Origin: Pseudomonas benzenivorans
GTDB taxonomy: Bacteria; Pseudomonadota; Gammaproteobacteria; Pseudomonadales; Pseudomonadaceae
Direction: 5' to 3'
Assembly (NCBI RefSeq): GCF_033547155.1
Contig: NZ_CP137892.1
Location: 2,418,001-2,482,000 of the forward strand
Length of the DNA stretch: 64,000 bases
Of the stretch, positions 1 to 8,917 are shown piece after piece (the first letter of the stretch is position 1; each line of letters starts with the position of its first letter). A program made the position numbers and the translations under genes. The notes below the pieces were generated by a model, which saw only the letters and a program-made list of their open reading frames with translations, was not told the origin of the DNA and did not search any database.

Positions 1-90
1 AGCTTCGTGCCTGTCTAGGTAGAGTAAAATGCTCCAGATTGCGAGCCAGAAAAGTGTCGCTATCCATGCAAATGCTACTCGAAGGCTCAT
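1..90 (-). CDS. Partial membrane protein gene, start only, low GC
   Basis: The reading frame is open from an ATG at 90 to the window edge (30 codons) and is preceded by a good ribosome binding site (AAGGA, 6 bases before the ATG). The visible N-terminus begins MSLRVAFAW and has one hydrophobic stretch at about residues 4-24, then charged residues (DRHE), so it looks like a membrane anchor or uncleaved signal. Codons are AT-rich (TTA, CTA, GTA, ATA), unlike the GC-ending codons of every neighbour, which suggests recent acquisition. The family cannot be recognised from 30 residues. Confidence 0.5.
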   Translation of the reverse strand, partial: MSLRVAFAWIATLFWLAIWSILLYLDRHEA

Positions 91-401
91 ATTATTCCTT
101 TTTGTATAACTACAAGTAGACGACACATATGGGGTAATTTTTTACGCCACTTGTGTCGGATAACGTTCCTTGTTCATCCGTAACGCCTTGTCTCGCCAGG
201 CCATCGCATCGGCAAACGCGACAGGCTGCGGGAAGGAACAACGACATGGACGACAAGCCCCGAAGCCGGGCAGTCGCCCGGCATGCGTCGCCGACGCTAC
301 TGTTTTGCCATGAGGCTGTCCAGCGCCGCGCCCCTGGCCTTGTGACCCGTACGGAGGCGGGCAGCGCCAGTCGCGCCGGGCGAGAGCGCCACCCTGCCCG
401 C
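91..401. other. Intergenic stretch without a recognisable gene
   Basis: No convincing gene is seen. The left part (91-150) is AT-rich and would hold the promoter of the leftward partial gene, including a short dyad CTAC-TT-GTAG near 108-117. A hairpin with arms GCCGGGC (265-271) and GCCCGGC (276-282) lies downstream of the DUF3422 gene and may weakly end its transcript, but no T run follows. Open frames here lack a ribosome binding site and a recognisable product. Confidence 0.5.
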
Positions 402-1634
402 CTAGTGCCGCGCCGCCTGCTTGAGCCTGCGCGCCATCAGCACCAGGGTCAGCAGGAACAGCGGCGCCAGCAGGGCGAACAGCACCTTGGCGGATAGCGG
501 CGAGCCCAGGGCGCCGAGGCCTTCGAGGGTCATCTTCAGCAGACCGATCAGGTAGTAGCTGATGGCGATCAGCGAGAAGCCTTCCACCGCCTTCTGGATC
601 TTCAGCTGGGTGTGGCTGCGGGCGTTGAGGCTTTCGAGGATCTTCGAGTTCTGCTCCTCCACCTCCACCTGGGCCTTGGCCTGCAGCAGCTCGCCGAGGT
701 TGGCGATGCCGGCGGCCAGGCGGTCCAGGCGCTGCTCGGTGGCGGCGATGTAGCGCACGCTGGGCTTGAAGCGCCGTTCGAGAAACACCCCCAGGCGCTG
801 GCTGCCGCCGACATGGCTTTCGCGCAACTCGGCGATGCGCTCGAAGACGATCTGCGCGTAGGCGGCGGTGGCGCCGAAGCGCGGCCGGCTGCCGGCGGAG
901 CTGCGCATCAGCCGCGCCGAGAGGGCGGTCAGGCCGTCGAGCAGGGCCTTGGCCTGGGCGTTGTCGGCGCAGGCATTGCGCTCGGCGAGCTCGATCAGCT
1001 CGCGGTCCAGCTCCTGCAGGCTGGCGCTCAGCTGCTGGGCGGCGGGCAGGCCGAGGGAGGCGAGCATGCGGTAGGTCTCGATCTCCACCAGGCGGCGGAT
1101 CATCCGCCCCAGGCGGTAGGCGTTGAGGCCGCGGTTGACCAGCAGCAGGCGGCTGAAGCCCTGGGCCGAGAGGCGGAAGTCGCTCCACACGGTGGCGTCG
1201 CCGCCGCCGATATGGGAGCCGGCCGGGTCCTTGAAGCCGTAACCGGCCGGGGCCTGCTCGGCGTCCTCCTGGTTCTCCACCAGGATCACCTGGGCGTTGA
1301 GGATCAGCTCGCGGTGGGCGTCGAGCAGGCCGCGCAGCGGCTGCGGCAGCTCGGCCCAGCGGCTGTCGCCGGCCTGCAGCGGCACCACCCAGGTCAGGGA
1401 GAGGAACTCGCTGTGGCTCTCCCACTTGAAGGGGTGGCCGGCGATGCGCAGCAGGCCGTGGCGCTGCACGCCGCGGCCGGGGTTGTCGGCCAGCTCGTCG
1501 AGGCGGCGGACGATGCCGTCCAGGGACTGGCCGTCGTCGAGCAGGGCGAAGTGGTAGACGTGGGCCGGGCCGTCGAAGTAGATCGACGGCCGCGCGTGCA
1601 GTTCATCGTGCAGGCTTTCTCTCAGCGGGTGCAT
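402..1634 (-). CDS. DUF3422 family membrane protein
   Basis: The 410-residue protein starts MHPLRESLHDELHARP, the characteristic opening of the DUF3422 family. The central part is largely helical with a likely coiled coil (about residues 280-340). Two hydrophobic segments close to the C-terminus (about 345-365 and 380-402) indicate a C-terminally anchored inner-membrane protein with a large soluble N-terminal part. No function is established for the family to my knowledge. It lies 92 bases downstream of the YdiJ-type dehydrogenase on the same strand and may be co-transcribed, but nothing in its sequence ties it to lysine breakdown. Confidence 0.85.
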   Translation of the reverse strand: MHPLRESLHDELHARPSIYFDGPAHVYHFALLDDGQSLDGIVRRLDELADNPGRGVQRHGLLRIAGHPFKWESHSEFLSLTWVVPLQAGDSRWAELPQPLRGLLDAHRELILNAQVILVENQEDAEQAPAGYGFKDPAGSHIGGGDATVWSDFRLSAQGFSRLLLVNRGLNAYRLGRMIRRLVEIETYRMLASLGLPAAQQLSASLQELDRELIELAERNACADNAQAKALLDGLTALSARLMRSSAGSRPRFGATAAYAQIVFERIAELRESHVGGSQRLGVFLERRFKPSVRYIAATEQRLDRLAAGIANLGELLQAKAQVEVEEQNSKILESLNARSHTQLKIQKAVEGFSLIAISYYLIGLLKMTLEGLGALGSPLSAKVLFALLAPLFLLTLVLMARRLKQAARH

Positions 1635-1726
1635 CGGGGGCTCCGGGACAGAGGGCGCCGCTCGGCCGGCGGCGCCTGTAGTGACTGGACTGCCGCCGGC
1701 GCGTCCGGGACACAGGCGCGCGCCGG

Positions 1727-4700
1727 CTAATTCGCCGCCTGGAAGCGGCGCAGCTGGGCCAGCAGCGCCTGCAGCGGGTGGGCCAGGGCCTGGCCGTCGA
1801 GGCGCTCGACCTGGCTGCGGCAGGAGTAGCCGCTGGCCAGCAGGCGCCCCGCCCCGCCCTGCTGCCGCACCCGGGCCGCCCAGGACAGCTGGTAGATGGC
1901 CCTGGAGGTCTCCAGGTTGCGGGACTCGTGGCCGTAGGTGCCGGCCATGCCGCAGCAGCCGCTGGCGGGCTGTTCCAGGCCCAGGCCGCAGCGCCTAAAC
2001 AGCTCGCCCCACAGGGCGCTGGCGGCCGGCGCGTTGGTCTTCTCGGTGCAGTGGCCGAGCAGCTGGTAGCGCTGGCTGCCGTCGCCGGCCCAGGCCGGCC
2101 GCTCGGGCAAGACCCGGGCCAGCCATTCCTGGGGCAGCGCCACCTCCGGGCAGGCCTCGGCGCCGAGGGCCTTGGGGTATTCCTGGCGGTAGACCAGGGT
2201 CATGGCCGGGTCCAGGCCCACCAGGGTCACGCCCTGCTCGGCCAGGGCGCGCAGGCGGGCGGCGTTGCGCCGCGCCACCCGGGCGAAGGCGCCGAGAAAG
2301 CCCTGCACCTGCAAAGGCTTGCCGTTGGCGCCGTAGGGCGCCAGGTAGATGGCGTAGCCGAGGCGGCCGATCAGCTCGATCCAGTCGGCCAGCAGCGGCG
2401 TCTCGAAGTAGCGGGTGAAGGCGTCCTGCACCAGCACCACGCTGCGCCCGCGCTGCGCCGGGCTGAGCGCCGCCAGCGCCGCCGGGGTGGCCCTGCGCAC
2501 CTGCCAGCGGGCGAGCACCGGGGCCAGGTCCAGGCGGCTGAACGGAGGGCTGTCGACCAGCCCGGCGTAGCGCCGCAGCAGCTGGCGCACCGGCCGCGCC
2601 GCCAGCAGCGCGTTGTACGGGCCGCGCACCTGGGCCAGATAGGGCAGGCTGAACTCCAGGGAGCCGATCAGGTAGTCCTTGAGCGGGCGCAGGTAGCGGC
2701 CGTGGTACAGCTCGAGGAAGCGCGCGCGGAACTCCGGCACGTCGACCTTGACCGGGCACTGACCGGCGCAGGACTTGCACGCCAGGCAGCCGGCCATGGC
2801 CTCGTACACCTCGTGAGAGAAGTCCGCCGCGCCGCGCCGCTGCGCCAAGCTGTTGCGCAGCCGGCGCCACAGGCCGGGGCCGCGCCCGGCGCGGATGGCC
2901 GCGGCGCTGGCGAGCACGTCGACGCCCTGCTCGCCCTGCAGGCGCAGCCATTCGCGGATCAGCGCCGCGCGGCCCTTGGGCGACTGCTCGCGGCGGCGGG
3001 TGGCCTTCCAGGACGGGCACATGGCGTCGTCCGGGTCCTGGTTGTAGCAGGCGCCGTTGCCGTTGCAGTGCAGGCCGCTCTGGTAGCTGCGCCAGACGCC
3101 GGGGTCGATGCGCCGGTCGAACTCGCCGCGCAGCGGCACCTCATCGACCGCCAGCAGCCGCGCGGCGCTGCCCAGGGGCGTGGCGATCTTGCCCGGGTTG
3201 AGCTGGTTGTGCGGGTCGAACGCCGCCTTCAGCGCCTGCAGCGCCGGGTATAGCTCGCCGAAGAACTGCGGCGCATAGGCCGAGCGCAGGCCCTTGCCGT
3301 GCTCGCCCCAGAGCAGCCCGCCGTACTTGCCGGCGAGCGCCGCCACGGCATCGCTGAGCGGGCGCAGCAGCGCGGCCTGGGCCGGGTCCTTGAGGTCCAG
3401 GGCCGGGCGCACGTGCAGCACCCCGGCGTCGACGTGGCCGAACATGCCGTACTCCAGGCCATGGCCGTCGAGCAGCGCGCGGAACTCGGCGATGAAGGCC
3501 GGCAGCCGCTCGGGGGGCACCGCGCAGTCCTCGACGAAGGGCTGCGGCCGCGCCTCCCCCGCCACGTTGCCGAGCAGGCCCACGGCGCGCTTGCGCATGG
3601 CGTAGACCCGCGCCACCGCCGCCGCGCCGCGAGCCAGGGTATGGCCGAGGCGCTCGACCGAGCGGTCGCGGCGCAGGTGCTCGATAAAGGCGGCGACCCG
3701 CCGCTCCAGTTCGTCCTCGTCGTCGCCGCAGAACTCGATCAGGTTGATGCCCAGGGTCGGGCGCTGCGGGTCGTCGGGAAAGTACTCGGCCACGCCGTGC
3801 CAGACGATGTCCTGCATGGCCAGCTGCAGCACCCGCGAGTCCACCGTCTCGATCGACAGCGGCGCCTGGGCCATCAGCGCCCGGGCATCGCCCAGGGCGT
3901 CCATGAAGCTGGCGTAGCGCAGGTTGAGCAGCAGGCTGTGGCGCGGAATCGGCAGCAGGTTGAGCTTGGCCTCCACCACCAGGCCGAGGGAGCCCTCCGC
4001 GCCACACAGCAGGCTGTTGAGGTTGAAGCGGCCGTCCGCCTCGCGCAGGTGCGCCAGGTCGTAGCCGGTCAGGCAGCGGTTCAGCGGCGGGAAGCGCGCG
4101 GCGATCAGTTCGCCCTGCTCCTCGGCGATGCGCCGGGCGCAGCGGTACGCCGCGCCGATGCGGTCGGCGCGGGCGCACTCGGCCTCCAGCTCGGCGGCGT
4201 CCAGCGCCCGGCTGTGCAGGGCCTCGCCGCCGAGCAGCAGGCTGTGCAGCTCCAGCACGTGATCGCGGGTCTTGCCGTAGGTGCAGCTGCCCTGGCCGCT
4301 GGCGTCGGTGTTGATCATGCCGCCGAGGGTGGCGCGGCTGGAGGTGGACAGCTCCGGGGCGAAGAACAGCCCGTGGGGCGCGAGCGCGGCGTTGAGCTGA
4401 TCCTTGACCACCCCGGCCTGCACCCGCGCCCAGCGCCCCTCGACATCGATCTCCAGGATGCGGTTGAGGTGGCGCGACAGGTCGACCACCAGGCCGTCGG
4501 TCAGCGACTGGCCGTTGGTGCCGGTGCCGCCGCCGCGGGGGGTCAGCACCACCCGCTGGAAACGCGCCTCGCCGGCCAGGCGCAGCAGGCGCTGCACGTC
4601 CGCCACGTCCCTGGGGAACACGGCGGCCTGGGGCTGGCGCTGGTAGATCGAGTTGTCGGTGGCCAGCACGGTGCGGGTGCCGTGGTCGCGGGCGATCTCG

Positions 4701-4786
4701 CCGGCGAAGCCGGCGGCGGCCAGGGCGTCGAGGAACGCGCGGTAGAGCGCGGCCGGCGGCTCCGGCGGGGTCAGGCGGGCGATCAT
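1727..4786 (-). CDS. ydiJ: D-2-hydroxyglutarate dehydrogenase, FAD and Fe-S (YdiJ family)
   Basis: This 1019-residue protein has an N-terminal FAD-binding PCMH domain (about residues 45-270, with the glycine-rich PRGGGTGTNG), a FAD-oxidase C-terminal domain (about 280-530), a four-cysteine Fe-S cluster motif (CLACKSCAGQCP, near residue 667) preceded by a cysteine-rich segment near 573, and a C-terminal cysteine-rich domain with GCCGMAGTYGHE near 942. This is the YdiJ architecture. The P. putida homologue oxidises D-2-hydroxyglutarate to 2-oxoglutarate, the last step of the 2-aminoadipate route of D-lysine catabolism, passing electrons to the respiratory chain. It starts 4 bases after the upstream aminotransferase, so the two are an operon. 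Substrate is inferred from family and context; another 2-hydroxyacid is possible. Confidence 0.85.
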   Translation of the reverse strand: MIARLTPPEPPAALYRAFLDALAAAGFAGEIARDHGTRTVLATDNSIYQRQPQAAVFPRDVADVQRLLRLAGEARFQRVVLTPRGGGTGTNGQSLTDGLVVDLSRHLNRILEIDVEGRWARVQAGVVKDQLNAALAPHGLFFAPELSTSSRATLGGMINTDASGQGSCTYGKTRDHVLELHSLLLGGEALHSRALDAAELEAECARADRIGAAYRCARRIAEEQGELIAARFPPLNRCLTGYDLAHLREADGRFNLNSLLCGAEGSLGLVVEAKLNLLPIPRHSLLLNLRYASFMDALGDARALMAQAPLSIETVDSRVLQLAMQDIVWHGVAEYFPDDPQRPTLGINLIEFCGDDEDELERRVAAFIEHLRRDRSVERLGHTLARGAAAVARVYAMRKRAVGLLGNVAGEARPQPFVEDCAVPPERLPAFIAEFRALLDGHGLEYGMFGHVDAGVLHVRPALDLKDPAQAALLRPLSDAVAALAGKYGGLLWGEHGKGLRSAYAPQFFGELYPALQALKAAFDPHNQLNPGKIATPLGSAARLLAVDEVPLRGEFDRRIDPGVWRSYQSGLHCNGNGACYNQDPDDAMCPSWKATRRREQSPKGRAALIREWLRLQGEQGVDVLASAAAIRAGRGPGLWRRLRNSLAQRRGAADFSHEVYEAMAGCLACKSCAGQCPVKVDVPEFRARFLELYHGRYLRPLKDYLIGSLEFSLPYLAQVRGPYNALLAARPVRQLLRRYAGLVDSPPFSRLDLAPVLARWQVRRATPAALAALSPAQRGRSVVLVQDAFTRYFETPLLADWIELIGRLGYAIYLAPYGANGKPLQVQGFLGAFARVARRNAARLRALAEQGVTLVGLDPAMTLVYRQEYPKALGAEACPEVALPQEWLARVLPERPAWAGDGSQRYQLLGHCTEKTNAPAASALWGELFRRCGLGLEQPASGCCGMAGTYGHESRNLETSRAIYQLSWAARVRQQGGAGRLLASGYSCRSQVERLDGQALAHPLQALLAQLRRFQAAN

Positions 4787-4790
4787 CGGC

Positions 4791-6041
4791 TCAGTCCAGC
4801 TGCGCCAGGCAGCGCTCGAAGATGTCGAAGCCCTCGTCGAGGATCGCCTGCTCGGCGGTCAGCGGCGCCAGCAGGCGGACGATGTGGCGCTGCTTGCCGC
4901 TGGGCATCAGCAGCAGGCCCTGCTCCCGGGCCAGGCCCAACAGGCCGGCCAGACGCTCGCTGCCGGGGCCGCCGGCGGCGCTGCGCAGCTCGATGCCGCG
5001 CATCGCGCCGACCCCGCTGAGGCGGCCGATGGCCCCGGCCCAGGGCGCCTGCTGCCAGCTCTGATAGCGGGCCAGGATGGTGCTTTCCTGGCGCTCGCCC
5101 CAGGTCGCCAGGTTGGCGTCGCTCATCTCCTCCAGGGTGGCCAGGGCCGCGGCGCAGGCGATGGGATTGCCCGAGTAGGTGCCGCCCAGGCCGCCCTTGG
5201 GCAGCGCGTCCATCAGCTCGCGGCGGCCGACCACCGCCGCCAGCGGCAGGCCGCCGGCCATGCTCTTGCCCAGCAGCAGCAGGTCCGGCTCGATGCCCAG
5301 GCGGCTGAAGGCGAAGCGCTGGCCGCTGCGGCCGAAGCCGGACTGGATCTCGTCGATGATCAGGAGGATGCCGTGGGCGTCGCAGAAGCGCCGCAGGTCC
5401 TGGGCGAAGGCCGCGTCCAGGGCCTGGAAACCGCCCTCGCCCTGCACCGGCTCGACGATGAAACAGGCCACCTCGGCGCGGTCGATCTCCACGCTGAACA
5501 AGCGCTCCATGGCCGCCAGTGCCTGCTCGCGGCTGACGCCGTTGTCGGCACTGGGGTACGGCAGGTGATAGACCGGCCCCGGCAGCACGCCGACCTTCTG
5601 CTTGTAGGGCGCCACCTTGCCGTTGAGGTTGAGGGTGGCCAGGGTGCGGCCATGAAAGCCGCCGTCGAAGGCGATCACCGCCGTGCGCCCGGTCGCCGCG
5701 CGCACCAGCTTCAAGGCGTTCTCCGCCGCCTCGGCGCCGCTGTTGGTGAGCATGCCCGACAGCGGGTAGCTGACCGGAACGAAGCGCGCCAGAGCCTCCA
5801 TCAGCCGGCCGTAGCCCTCGTGGGGCACGGCATTGAAGGCCGAATGGGTCAGCCGACCGGCCTGCTCGCGCACCGCCTCGACGATGCGCGGATGGCAGTG
5901 GCCGAGGTTGAGCACGCCGATGCCGCCGACGAAGTCGATATAGCGCTTGCCCGTCGTGTCCCAGACCTCGGCGTTGCGACCGTGGCTGAGGCTGATGGGG
6001 TGGACGATGCCCAGGGCATTGCTGATCGGTGCCTGGCTCAT
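4791..6041 (-). CDS. amaC: Class III aminotransferase, probable 2-aminoadipate aminotransferase
   Basis: The 416-residue protein is a class III (ornithine/GABA type) PLP enzyme. Visible motifs are the N-terminal FVGGIGVLNLGH, the PLP-ring aspartate in IIDEIQSGFGRSG, and the Schiff-base lysine in LLGKSMAGGLPL near residue 258. By general family it could be read as a GABA or 5-aminovalerate transaminase. The neighbours (YdiJ-type 2-hydroxyglutarate dehydrogenase 4 bases downstream, AmaB dehydrogenase across the regulator) favour 2-aminoadipate to 2-oxoadipate, the AmaC step known from P. putida. GGGAG upstream of the ATG supports the start. The specific substrate is an inference; class and fold are secure. 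Confidence 0.75.
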   Translation of the reverse strand: MSQAPISNALGIVHPISLSHGRNAEVWDTTGKRYIDFVGGIGVLNLGHCHPRIVEAVREQAGRLTHSAFNAVPHEGYGRLMEALARFVPVSYPLSGMLTNSGAEAAENALKLVRAATGRTAVIAFDGGFHGRTLATLNLNGKVAPYKQKVGVLPGPVYHLPYPSADNGVSREQALAAMERLFSVEIDRAEVACFIVEPVQGEGGFQALDAAFAQDLRRFCDAHGILLIIDEIQSGFGRSGQRFAFSRLGIEPDLLLLGKSMAGGLPLAAVVGRRELMDALPKGGLGGTYSGNPIACAAALATLEEMSDANLATWGERQESTILARYQSWQQAPWAGAIGRLSGVGAMRGIELRSAAGGPGSERLAGLLGLAREQGLLLMPSGKQRHIVRLLAPLTAEQAILDEGFDIFERCLAQLD

Positions 6042-6247
6042 GGGCGGGCTCCCGCTGCACGCTGGCGGCGACGGATCGATGGGCGTGGGCAGGCATTCTC
6101 GCGGGCGGGCATGGGGCGTCCTCGTGGCCGGTTTGACTGGGCCACTATGAAAGCGAGAGAGGAAGCCGCCCTACAAACGAAAAAAAACGCGCCAGTTATT
6201 CCTTTTTTTCCGAGTCGGGCCCCGTTCGAAGCTGCGCAGGGGCGTGA
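6042..6247. other. AT-rich gap between the lysR and aminotransferase genes
   Basis: This 206-base gap separates the end of the LysR gene from the start of the aminotransferase gene, both leftward. Around 6175-6215 it contains two A/T runs; read on the minus strand, one is a run of eight T after a short GC stretch, which could end the lysR transcript. A promoter for the aminotransferase operon would be expected here, but no clear -35/-10 pair was found. Confidence 0.35.
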
Positions 6248-7159
6248 TCAGCGAGCGGCCTCGCCCCGTTCGCGACGCACCTGCTCCTCGATCCAGCGGA
6301 CGAAGGCGCGAATCTTCGGCACCTCGGCGGCGTGCTCGGCGTAGGCGAGGAAGTGCCGGCCGCTGCTGGCCAGGGGGTGGTCCCAGGGAATCACCAGCTT
6401 GCCCTCGGCCAGCTCGTCCTCCACCAAAAAGCGCGGCACCAGGGCCACGCCGCAGCCGGACTGGGCGGCGCGGATGCACATGTAGAAGGTCTCGAAGCGC
6501 GGGCCGTGGTAGCTGTGCTCGGTCTGCAGGTCCTGGGCCTGGAACCACTCGTGCCAGGCCTCGGGCCGCGAGGCGCATTGCAGCAGCACCCGCTCGCTGA
6601 GCTGCAGGGCACTGACCAGCGGCTCGGCGGGAAGGATATCCGGGGCGCACACCGGCACCATCTGCTCGCCGAACAGCTCGATGCACTCGGCCCCCGGCCA
6701 GGTGCCCTGGCCGAAGAAGAACACCACGTCGGCCCGCGCCTGGACCAGGTCGAAGGGCTCCAGCTCGTTGCGGATGTCCAGGTGGATGTTCGGGTTCGCC
6801 GCGCCGAAGCCCTTGAGGTTCGGGATCAGCCAGCGCGCGCCGAAGGTCGGCTGGGTCGCCACCTTGAGCACCTCGGTCTCGCCGCCGTAGGACAGGATGT
6901 AGTGGGTGGACATCTCCACCTGCTTGAGGATCTTGTTCACCTCGGTGAGGTACAGCGAGCCGGCCGGGGTCAGCTGCAGACGCCGGCGGATGCGCCGGAA
7001 CAGCAGGTGCTGGAGCATCTCCTCGAGCTGGGCCACCTGCTTGCTCACCGCGCTCTGGGTGAGGAACAGCTCCTCGGCGGCGCGGGTGAAGCTCAGGTGG
7101 CGCGCCACCGCCTCGAAGCACTGCAGGGCGGCCATGGACGGCATCAGGCGTTTGGACAT
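6248..7159 (-). CDS. LysR family transcriptional regulator of the lysine catabolic cluster
   Basis: The 303-residue protein has a LysR-type winged helix at the N-terminus (FTRAAEELFLTQSAVSKQVAQLE, residues about 22-44, split by the usual turn) followed by a substrate-binding domain of the GcvA-like group. It is divergent from amaB (start to start about 157 bases) and upstream of the aminotransferase-ydiJ pair, a layout in which it could control both sides. In P. putida a LysR gene also sits beside amaB. The inducer is unknown; a lysine metabolite such as 2-aminoadipate is a guess. Confidence 0.88.
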   Translation of the reverse strand: MSKRLMPSMAALQCFEAVARHLSFTRAAEELFLTQSAVSKQVAQLEEMLQHLLFRRIRRRLQLTPAGSLYLTEVNKILKQVEMSTHYILSYGGETEVLKVATQPTFGARWLIPNLKGFGAANPNIHLDIRNELEPFDLVQARADVVFFFGQGTWPGAECIELFGEQMVPVCAPDILPAEPLVSALQLSERVLLQCASRPEAWHEWFQAQDLQTEHSYHGPRFETFYMCIRAAQSGCGVALVPRFLVEDELAEGKLVIPWDHPLASSGRHFLAYAEHAAEVPKIRAFVRWIEEQVRRERGEAAR

Positions 7160-7231
7160 GGGAAAATCTCGCGAAGGCGTGGGGCGGCGAACAGGGGCGA
7201 ACGATGAATCCTAGGAATGACATGGCGAATA

Positions 7232-7281
7232 ATGCTCGCTTGCTGCCCTCCAGGCGGAGGATTAATACTGACCCCGAGCAT
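7232..7281. promoter_or_regulatory. Separated dyad between lysR and amaB, candidate LysR operator
   Basis: ATGCTCG at 7232-7238 is matched by its reverse complement CGAGCAT at 7275-7281, with 43 bases from start to start (about four helical turns), within the divergent lysR/amaB promoter region. Such paired half-sites suit a LysR tetramer bridging two sites. Direct evidence is only the repeat. Confidence 0.3.
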
Positions 7282-7315
7282 AATTTTCAACCACGACCCA
7301 ATACAGGAGAGAGCC

Positions 7316-8806
7316 ATGGTTGACGGACTTCTGAGCCGCCTCGGGGTTAGCGCCCAGGCAGTAGCGAATGGCAACCACCCGGTATACACCCCGATCGACG
7401 GCAGCCAGATCGCTTCGGTCAGCCTCGAGGACCGCGCCGCGGTCACGGCCAAGATCGCCCGCGCCGAGCAGGCCTTCCAGGCCTGGCGCAGCGTGCCGGC
7501 GCCGCGTCGCGGCGAGCTGATCCGTCTGTTCGGCGAGGTGCTGCGCAAGCACAAGGCCGACCTCGGCGAGCTGGTGTCCTGGGAAGCCGGGAAGATCACC
7601 CAGGAAGGCCTGGGCGAGGTGCAGGAGATGATCGACATCTGCGACTTCGCCGTCGGCCTGTCGCGCCAGCTGTACGGCCTGACCATCGCCTCCGAGCGCC
7701 CGGGCCACCACATGCGCGAGACCTGGCAGCCGCTGGGCGTGGTCGGCGTGATCAGCGCCTTCAACTTCCCGGTGGCGGTCTGGGCCTGGAACACCACCCT
7801 GGCCCTGGTCTGTGGCGACGCCGTGCTGTGGAAGCCGTCGGAGAAGACCCCGCTGACCGCCCTGGCCTGCCAGGCGCTGTTCGAGCAGGCGCTGGCCGCC
7901 TTCGGCGATGCCCCCGAGGGCCTCAGCCAACTGATCATCGGCGACCGCGAAGCCGGCGACGCCCTGGTCGAGGACCCGCGCGTGGCCCTGATCAGCGCCA
8001 CCGGCAGCACCCGCATGGGCCGCGAAGTGGCGCCCAAGGTGGCCGCCCGCTTCGGTCGCAGCATCCTCGAACTGGGCGGCAACAACGCCATGATCCTGGC
8101 CCCCAGCGCCGACCTCGACATGGCCGTGCGCGCCATCCTGTTCGGCGCCGTGGGCACCGCCGGCCAGCGCTGCACCACCCTGCGCCGGCTGATCGCCCAC
8201 GAGTCGGTCAAGGACGAGATCGTCGCCCGCCTCAAGGTCGCCTACGCCAAGGTGCGCATCGGCAACCCGCTGCAGGGCAACCTGGTCGGCCCGCTGATCG
8301 ACAAGCACAGCTTCGAGGCCATGCAGGCGGCGCTGGACAAGGCCCGTGCCGAGGGCGGCAAGGTCTTCGGCGGCGAGCGCCAGCTGGCCGAGCAGTATCC
8401 GAACGCCTACTACGTCAGCCCGGCCATCGTCGAGATGCCGGCGCAGAGCGAGGTGGTGCGCCACGAGACCTTCGCGCCGATCCTCTACGTGCTGAGCTAC
8501 AGCGACTTCGATCAGGCCCTGCGCCTGAACAACGAAGTGCCGCAAGGCCTGTCGTCGTGCATCTTCACCACCGACATGCGCGAGGCCGAGCAGTTCCAGA
8601 GCGCCGCCGGCAGCGACTGCGGCATCGCCAACGTCAACATCGGCACCAGCGGTGCGGAGATCGGCGGCGCCTTCGGCGGCGAGAAGGAGACCGGCGGCGG
8701 CCGCGAGTCCGGCTCCGATGCCTGGAAGGCCTACATGCGCCGGCAGACCAACACGGTCAACTACTCCCGCGAGCTGCCGCTGGCCCAGGGCATCGTGTTC
8801 GACTGA
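7316..8806 (+). CDS. amaB: L-piperidine-6-carboxylate / aminoadipate semialdehyde dehydrogenase
   Basis: The 496-residue aldehyde dehydrogenase is of the ALDH7 (antiquitin) type. The catalytic glutamate is in LELGGNNAM and the nucleophilic cysteine in GTAGQRCTTLRR; the C-terminus keeps the family GGGRESGSDAWK. It oxidises the lysine-derived semialdehyde/piperidine-6-carboxylate to 2-aminoadipate, which the aminotransferase in the adjacent operon can use. I chose the ATG at 7316 because AGGAGAG lies 6 bases upstream and the family N-terminus begins there; the frame stays open further upstream to 7217 without family-like sequence. A terminator follows directly. Confidence 0.88.
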   Translation: MVDGLLSRLGVSAQAVANGNHPVYTPIDGSQIASVSLEDRAAVTAKIARAEQAFQAWRSVPAPRRGELIRLFGEVLRKHKADLGELVSWEAGKITQEGLGEVQEMIDICDFAVGLSRQLYGLTIASERPGHHMRETWQPLGVVGVISAFNFPVAVWAWNTTLALVCGDAVLWKPSEKTPLTALACQALFEQALAAFGDAPEGLSQLIIGDREAGDALVEDPRVALISATGSTRMGREVAPKVAARFGRSILELGGNNAMILAPSADLDMAVRAILFGAVGTAGQRCTTLRRLIAHESVKDEIVARLKVAYAKVRIGNPLQGNLVGPLIDKHSFEAMQAALDKARAEGGKVFGGERQLAEQYPNAYYVSPAIVEMPAQSEVVRHETFAPILYVLSYSDFDQALRLNNEVPQGLSSCIFTTDMREAEQFQSAAGSDCGIANVNIGTSGAEIGGAFGGEKETGGGRESGSDAWKAYMRRQTNTVNYSRELPLAQGIVFD

Positions 8807-8824
8807 TAGCACCGCGCGGGTACG

Positions 8825-8861
8825 AAAACGCCCCGGAGCCGCAAGGCCCCGGGGCGTTTTT
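8825..8861. terminator. Rho-independent terminator between amaB and dnaQ
   Basis: A 12-bp perfect stem (8825-8836 with 8849-8860) ends in a T run on the plus strand and, read the other way, also ends in T residues. It sits between the converging amaB and dnaQ genes and can serve both. Confidence 0.9.
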
Positions 8862-8917
8862 CGTTGGCGCCTGGGTTGGCGCGTCGCGGACCTGCCTCAG
8901 ACAGACCCGCGGCCGGC

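Noticed and set aside
142..1425. Long frame antisense/out of phase with DUF3422, ending near 142
   Set aside because: Alanine/arginine/proline-rich composition typical of a shifted frame in GC-rich DNA; the DUF3422 frame is the real one.
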